A model generated the notes under the pieces. That model ran no database searches. It was not told the origin of the DNA and saw nothing but the letters and a program-made list of their open reading frames with translations. Of a stretch of 64,000 bases of DNA, positions 61,826-64,000 are shown piece by piece. Position 1 is the stretch's first letter, and each line of letters opens with the position of its first letter. The position numbers were made by a program, and so were the translations under genes. This DNA is from Streptosporangium roseum DSM 43021 (lineage in GTDB: Bacteria; Actinomycetota; Actinomycetes; Streptosporangiales; Streptosporangiaceae): NCBI RefSeq assembly GCF_000024865.1, contig NC_013595.1, positions 5,766,001 through 5,830,000 on the forward strand, written 5' to 3'.

Positions 61826-61982
61826 ACGGTCGCGAGCCGCTGTCTGTGCGCTCAGTGTCAAGGAACACTGCACTCTGTGCTAACGACTTCCATGATCGGC
61901 CGCAGCATACTGAGCACGCCGGATCCGCCGAACGGGTTCGCCATCGTAAGTTTCCAAAGGACTCTCAGTATCGGGGCAGGAA

Positions 61983-62315
61983 ATGAAAATGAATCTCAGG
62001 CGATGGGGTGCCCTCGGCACCGCGGCCGTTTCCCTGGCAGGGACCATGATCGCGGGCGGGGCCACAGCGGCACACGCGGACACCCGGTGCGACTGGACCT
62101 GGATCAAGATCAACAGCGGCGCCGGCGCAGAGGCCCCGAGCGTGGACCGCGGTCACTCCCACAACACCGGTAACCACTACGTCCAAGACTTCATATGGTC
62201 CAGCCGTAATGGGCAGTACATCTGGTTCTGGGTCGCCGACAATAACGGCGGGAACGACGGTGACACCAAGGACACCCAATACGGCCAAAGCTTCTGCGAG
62301 TACCCCGCGTGGTAG
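61983..62315 (+). CDS. Small secreted protein A (unknown family)
   Basis: 110 residues; ATG at 61983, or the ATG at 61989 that is better placed after AGGA. Sec signal peptide about 1-32 (cleavage after AHA). The mature 78 residues start DTRCDWTWIKINSGAGAE and hold RGHSHNTGNHYV, a Trp/Tyr-rich middle, NNGGNDGDTKDT and end FCEYPAW. Two Cys could form one disulfide; the Asp/Asn-rich stretch could bind calcium. Its paralogue (63061-63396) has an almost identical leader. Not matched to any family I know. Confidence 0.8.
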   Translation: MKMNLRRWGALGTAAVSLAGTMIAGGATAAHADTRCDWTWIKINSGAGAEAPSVDRGHSHNTGNHYVQDFIWSSRNGQYIWFWVADNNGGNDGDTKDTQYGQSFCEYPAW

Positions 62316-62317
62316 CG

Positions 62318-62348
62318 TTCACGAACGAGTGAGAGTTCGGTTCGTGAA
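62318..62348. terminator. Hairpin after small secreted gene A
   Basis: TTCACGAAC (62318-62326) pairs with GTTCGTGAA (62340-62348), 13-nt loop, 2 bp after the stop. Conserved in the mirrored copy. Confidence 0.65.
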
Positions 62349-62589
62349 GGCCTCACCGGCCACGCGGGAGGCGTCGGAGAACACGTCGTCGTCTCTTCCG
62401 TAGCGGATCGTCGCCGCCCAGGGGCGCGGCCGGGTGAAAGCGCTGGTTCGCCGGCCGGGAAGGGCGCCTCGGTAAGACGCGTTGTGGCCTTCCCGGTTTT
62501 CCCGGGAAGTCGCCGTTCTGGTTCGGAAGGCGTTTCGCCCTCGGAAGACCCCGGCGCGTGAACGATTCCTCGCACGGCCACCTCGGACG

Positions 62590-62675
62590 GTCGCGGCGCC
62601 GTGCTGCCCCGTTCGCGAGGCTGTGCCGGTGCGGGCCTTCCACCCGATGCCGCTGAGGACGCGCCGGTCGTCTTC
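62590..62675 (-). pseudogene. Possible IS5/IS4-type transposase remnant
   Basis: Minus-strand translation DDRRVLSGIGWKARTGTA resembles the conserved N-terminal segment of IS5-group transposases (RRVLxGIxWxxRTGxxWRDLP). Flanking parts are frameshifted or lost. Short and degenerate, so only tentative. Confidence 0.35.
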
Positions 62676-62692
62676 GCGGGGATGCCCCGTCT

Positions 62693-62733
62693 GGCTGAAT
62701 GGGAGAAGCTCACAGAGCTTCTCCCATTCAGCC
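62693..62733. terminator. Perfect 19-bp hairpin with 3-nt loop
   Basis: 62693-62711 (GGCTGAATGGGAGAAGCTC) pairs fully with 62715-62733 around ACA. It contains the stop codon of the partial gene at 62728-62850 on the minus strand. No U-run. Could be a terminator or the fused ends of a lost mobile element. Confidence 0.7.
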
Positions 62734-62850
62734 TTTGATGTAGTGGTTACCGGTGTTGTGGGAGTGACCGCGCCTCACCGTCTTGGGCTCTGCGCCGGCG
62801 CCGCTGTTGATCCTGATCCAGTCCCAGTCGCACGCGGTGATCGTGTGTTT
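62728..62850 (-). pseudogene. Partial small secreted protein C (mature middle part only)
   Basis: 41 codons reading ACDWDWIRINSGAGAE...RRGHSHNTGNHYIKG and stop, clearly a paralogue of proteins A and B. The signal peptide is missing; the sequence before it is the 3' flank of copy B. The C-terminal third is replaced by the hairpin. No start or ribosome site, so not expressed as a secreted protein. Confidence 0.75.
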
Positions 62851-63027
62851 CGAACCAGGACGGCGACTTCCCGGGAGAACCGGGAAGGCCACAACGCGTC
62901 TTACCGAGGCGCCCTTCCCGGCCGGCGAACCAGCGCTTTCACCCGGCCGCGCCCCTCGGCGGCGACGATCCGCTACGGAAGAGACGACGACATGTTCTCC
63001 GACGCCTCCCGCGTGGCCGGTGAGGCC

Positions 63028-63058
63028 TTCACGAACCGAACTCTCACTCGTTCGTGAG
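63028..63058. terminator. Hairpin after small secreted gene B
   Basis: TTCACGAAC (63028-63036) pairs with GTTCGTGA (63050-63057), just after the stop of the minus-strand gene; same element as at 62318-62348. Confidence 0.6.
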
Positions 63059-63060
63059 CA

Positions 63061-63396
63061 CTACCACGGGGCATAATCGCACGCGATGGAGCCGAACCAG
63101 GTGTCCTTGGTGTCACCGTCATTCCCGCCGTTATTGTCGGCGTACCAGCTCCAGAGGTACTTCCTCGAATCAGGGTTATAGAACATGTCTGCGACGTAGT
63201 GGTTGCCGGTCTTGTGGGAGTGACCGCGCGCCACGCCCGGGCCCTCCGCGCCGGCGCCGTCGTTGATCGTGGTCCAGCTCCAGTTGCACCGGGCGTCCGC
63301 GTGTGCCGCTGTGGCCCCGCCCGTGACGACCATGGCCCCTGCCAGGGAAACGGCCGCGGTGCCGAGGGCACCCCATCGCCTGAGATTCATTTTCAT
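63061..63396 (-). CDS. Small secreted protein B (unknown family)
   Basis: 111 residues from ATG at 63396 (or 63390). The signal peptide region is the same as in A for the first 20 residues (MKMNLRRWGALGTAAVSLAG) and nearly so to AAHAD. The mature part keeps WSW, GAGAE, RGHSHKTGNHYV and ADNNGGNDGDTKDTW but differs elsewhere (YNPDSRKYLWSWYADNN, ending CDYAPW). Two Cys as in A. Exported, function unknown. Confidence 0.8.
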   Translation of the reverse strand: MKMNLRRWGALGTAAVSLAGAMVVTGGATAAHADARCNWSWTTINDGAGAEGPGVARGHSHKTGNHYVADMFYNPDSRKYLWSWYADNNGGNDGDTKDTWFGSIACDYAPW

Positions 63397-63652
63397 TTCC
63401 CGCCCCGCACTGAGAATCCCTTGGAAACTTACGGCGTCGAACCCGCTCGGCGGATCCGGCGTGCTCAGTATGCTGCGGCCGATCATGGAAGTCATTAGCA
63501 CAGAGTGCAGTGTTCCTTGACACTGAGCGCACACAGCGGCTCGCAGTTGTCCGGCCACCGTCTCGCGATCACCATGCGGCAAAGCGGATGGTACGGCGAG
63601 GTCCCGTCGATCGCTCGATGCCGGTCATCGACACTCGGGGGGCGCGATACCC

Positions 63653-63862
63653 ATGGGCCCGCCCGTCTGGGCGATGACCGGCGTGGGCATCGCCGCGTTC
63701 GGCTGCGCCCCCGCGCTACTGGCACTGGCCATCGAGCCGTCCGCTCTCGGTGCCCTGGTGGCCGTACAGGCGCTGGCCGGGGTGGCCGTGCTGACCGCGC
63801 TCCTGCTCCGCACAAGGAGAGCCGTCGCCGATACGGCCCACCTCCGATTCGCCGCATGGTGA
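63653..63862 (+). CDS. Small putative membrane protein
   Basis: 69 residues from an ATG with a G-rich stretch upstream. Two hydrophobic helices (VWAMTGVGIAAFGCAPALLALAI and ALGALVAVQALAGVAVLTALLL) followed by a basic tail. Unrecognised; it could equally be a fragment of a larger gene. It ends where the next copy of the small-secreted-protein 5' flank starts. Confidence 0.4.
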   Translation: MGPPVWAMTGVGIAAFGCAPALLALAIEPSALGALVAVQALAGVAVLTALLLRTRRAVADTAHLRFAAW

Positions 63863-64000
63863 TCGCGAGACGGTGGCCGGACGGTCGCGAGCTATTGTCT
63901 GTGCGCTCAGTGTCAAGGAACACTGCACTCTGTGCTAACGACTTCCATGATCGGCCGCAGCATACTGAGCACGCCGAATCCGCCGAGCGGATTCGACGCC
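63853..64000 (+). repeat. Third copy of the small-secreted-protein 5' flank, cut by the window edge
   Basis: From about 63853 the sequence matches the upstream flank of gene B, and from 63870 also that of gene A (ACGGTGGCCGGAC..., TGTCAAGGAACACTGCACTC). The window ends about 35-40 bases before the expected ATG, so another family member in + orientation most likely begins just outside. Confidence 0.8.

Larger units (their letters stand above)
61815..62525. repeat. Arm A of a 0.7-kb inverted duplication (mirrors 62851-63561)
   Basis: The 5' flank (61815-61982), small secreted gene and 3' flank (62316-62525) all recur inverted at 62851-63561. The flanks are nearly identical by eye (few single-base differences and a short indel-like patch), while the middle of the gene differs strongly. 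The homology ends sharply at 62525 (CTGGTTCG). Confidence 0.85.
62851..63561. repeat. Arm B of the 0.7-kb inverted duplication
   Basis: Mirror image of 61815-62525, carrying small secreted gene B in the opposite direction. Homology with the copy at the right window edge extends slightly further, to about 63576. The two arms face each other across about 325 bp of unrelated sequence. Confidence 0.85.

Noticed and set aside
61984..62320. Interpretation of the small secreted genes as part of the ISAs1-like element
   Set aside because: The element's inverted ends are at 60302 and 61741; the genes lie outside and are repeated without it at 63061-63396.

Overview
The window is a high-GC (visually about 70% or more), densely coded bacterial chromosome segment. 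GTG and TTG starts, 4-base start/stop overlaps, a SARP regulator, a SnoaL-tailed ECF sigma factor, lipoproteins, secreted proteases and CBM2 or fibronectin domains point to a filamentous actinomycete. The gene content feels like a Streptosporangiaceae-type genome (Nonomuraea or Streptosporangium), but that placement is inference. No tRNA, rRNA, CRISPR array or prophage module was seen.

Layout. (1) 1-7.6 kb: edge of a specialised-metabolism locus: the end of a membrane acyltransferase, an asparagine-synthase-like amide ligase lacking its glutaminase cysteine, an SDR, a P450 with an unusual I-helix, a SARP regulator and a dehalogenase/epoxide-hydrolase-fold enzyme. (2) 7.7-13 kb: ordinary accessory genes. 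(3) 13.2-29.4 kb: a compact peptide or D-amino-acid locus: S12 serine hydrolase, complete Opp/Dpp-type importer with fused ATPases, N-acyl-D-amino-acid deacylase, PucR regulator, GNAT, N-acylamino-acid racemase, and facing these a DppA-type M55 D-aminopeptidase, an MFS exporter, a TetR regulator and an M14 carboxypeptidase. (4) 29.5-34.5 kb: several small regulator/enzyme pairs with readable operator palindromes. (5) 34.9-39.4 kb: secreted M6 metalloprotease and a cytosolic S9 peptidase whose start codon overlaps a perfect 24-bp palindrome. (6) 39.6-45 kb: efflux pumps, a second DsbA-like protein without a resolving cysteine, a decayed EamA gene beside a LysR regulator, and a toxin-antitoxin pair. 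(7) 45-55.7 kb: secreted CBM2 and GH5 proteins, an ECF sigma factor, a two-component system. (8) 55.6-60.3 kb: a beta-mannoside utilisation cluster in decay: truncated ROK kinase, intact GH2 mannosidase, intact MalG-type permease, internally deleted MalF-type permease, and a binding-protein stub cut off by an insertion sequence. (9) 60.3-64 kb: a mobile and duplicated region: a 1,440-bp ISAs1-like element with recognisable inverted ends, an IS630 remnant, and a roughly 0.7-kb inverted duplication carrying two small secreted proteins with nearly identical leaders and flanks but diverged mature parts, plus a third partial gene and the promoter flank of another copy at the right edge.

The two most coherent stories are the D-amino-acid/peptide locus, which pairs enzymes of opposite stereochemical logic in one transcription unit, and the small secreted protein family at the right edge, which I could not assign to any known family.
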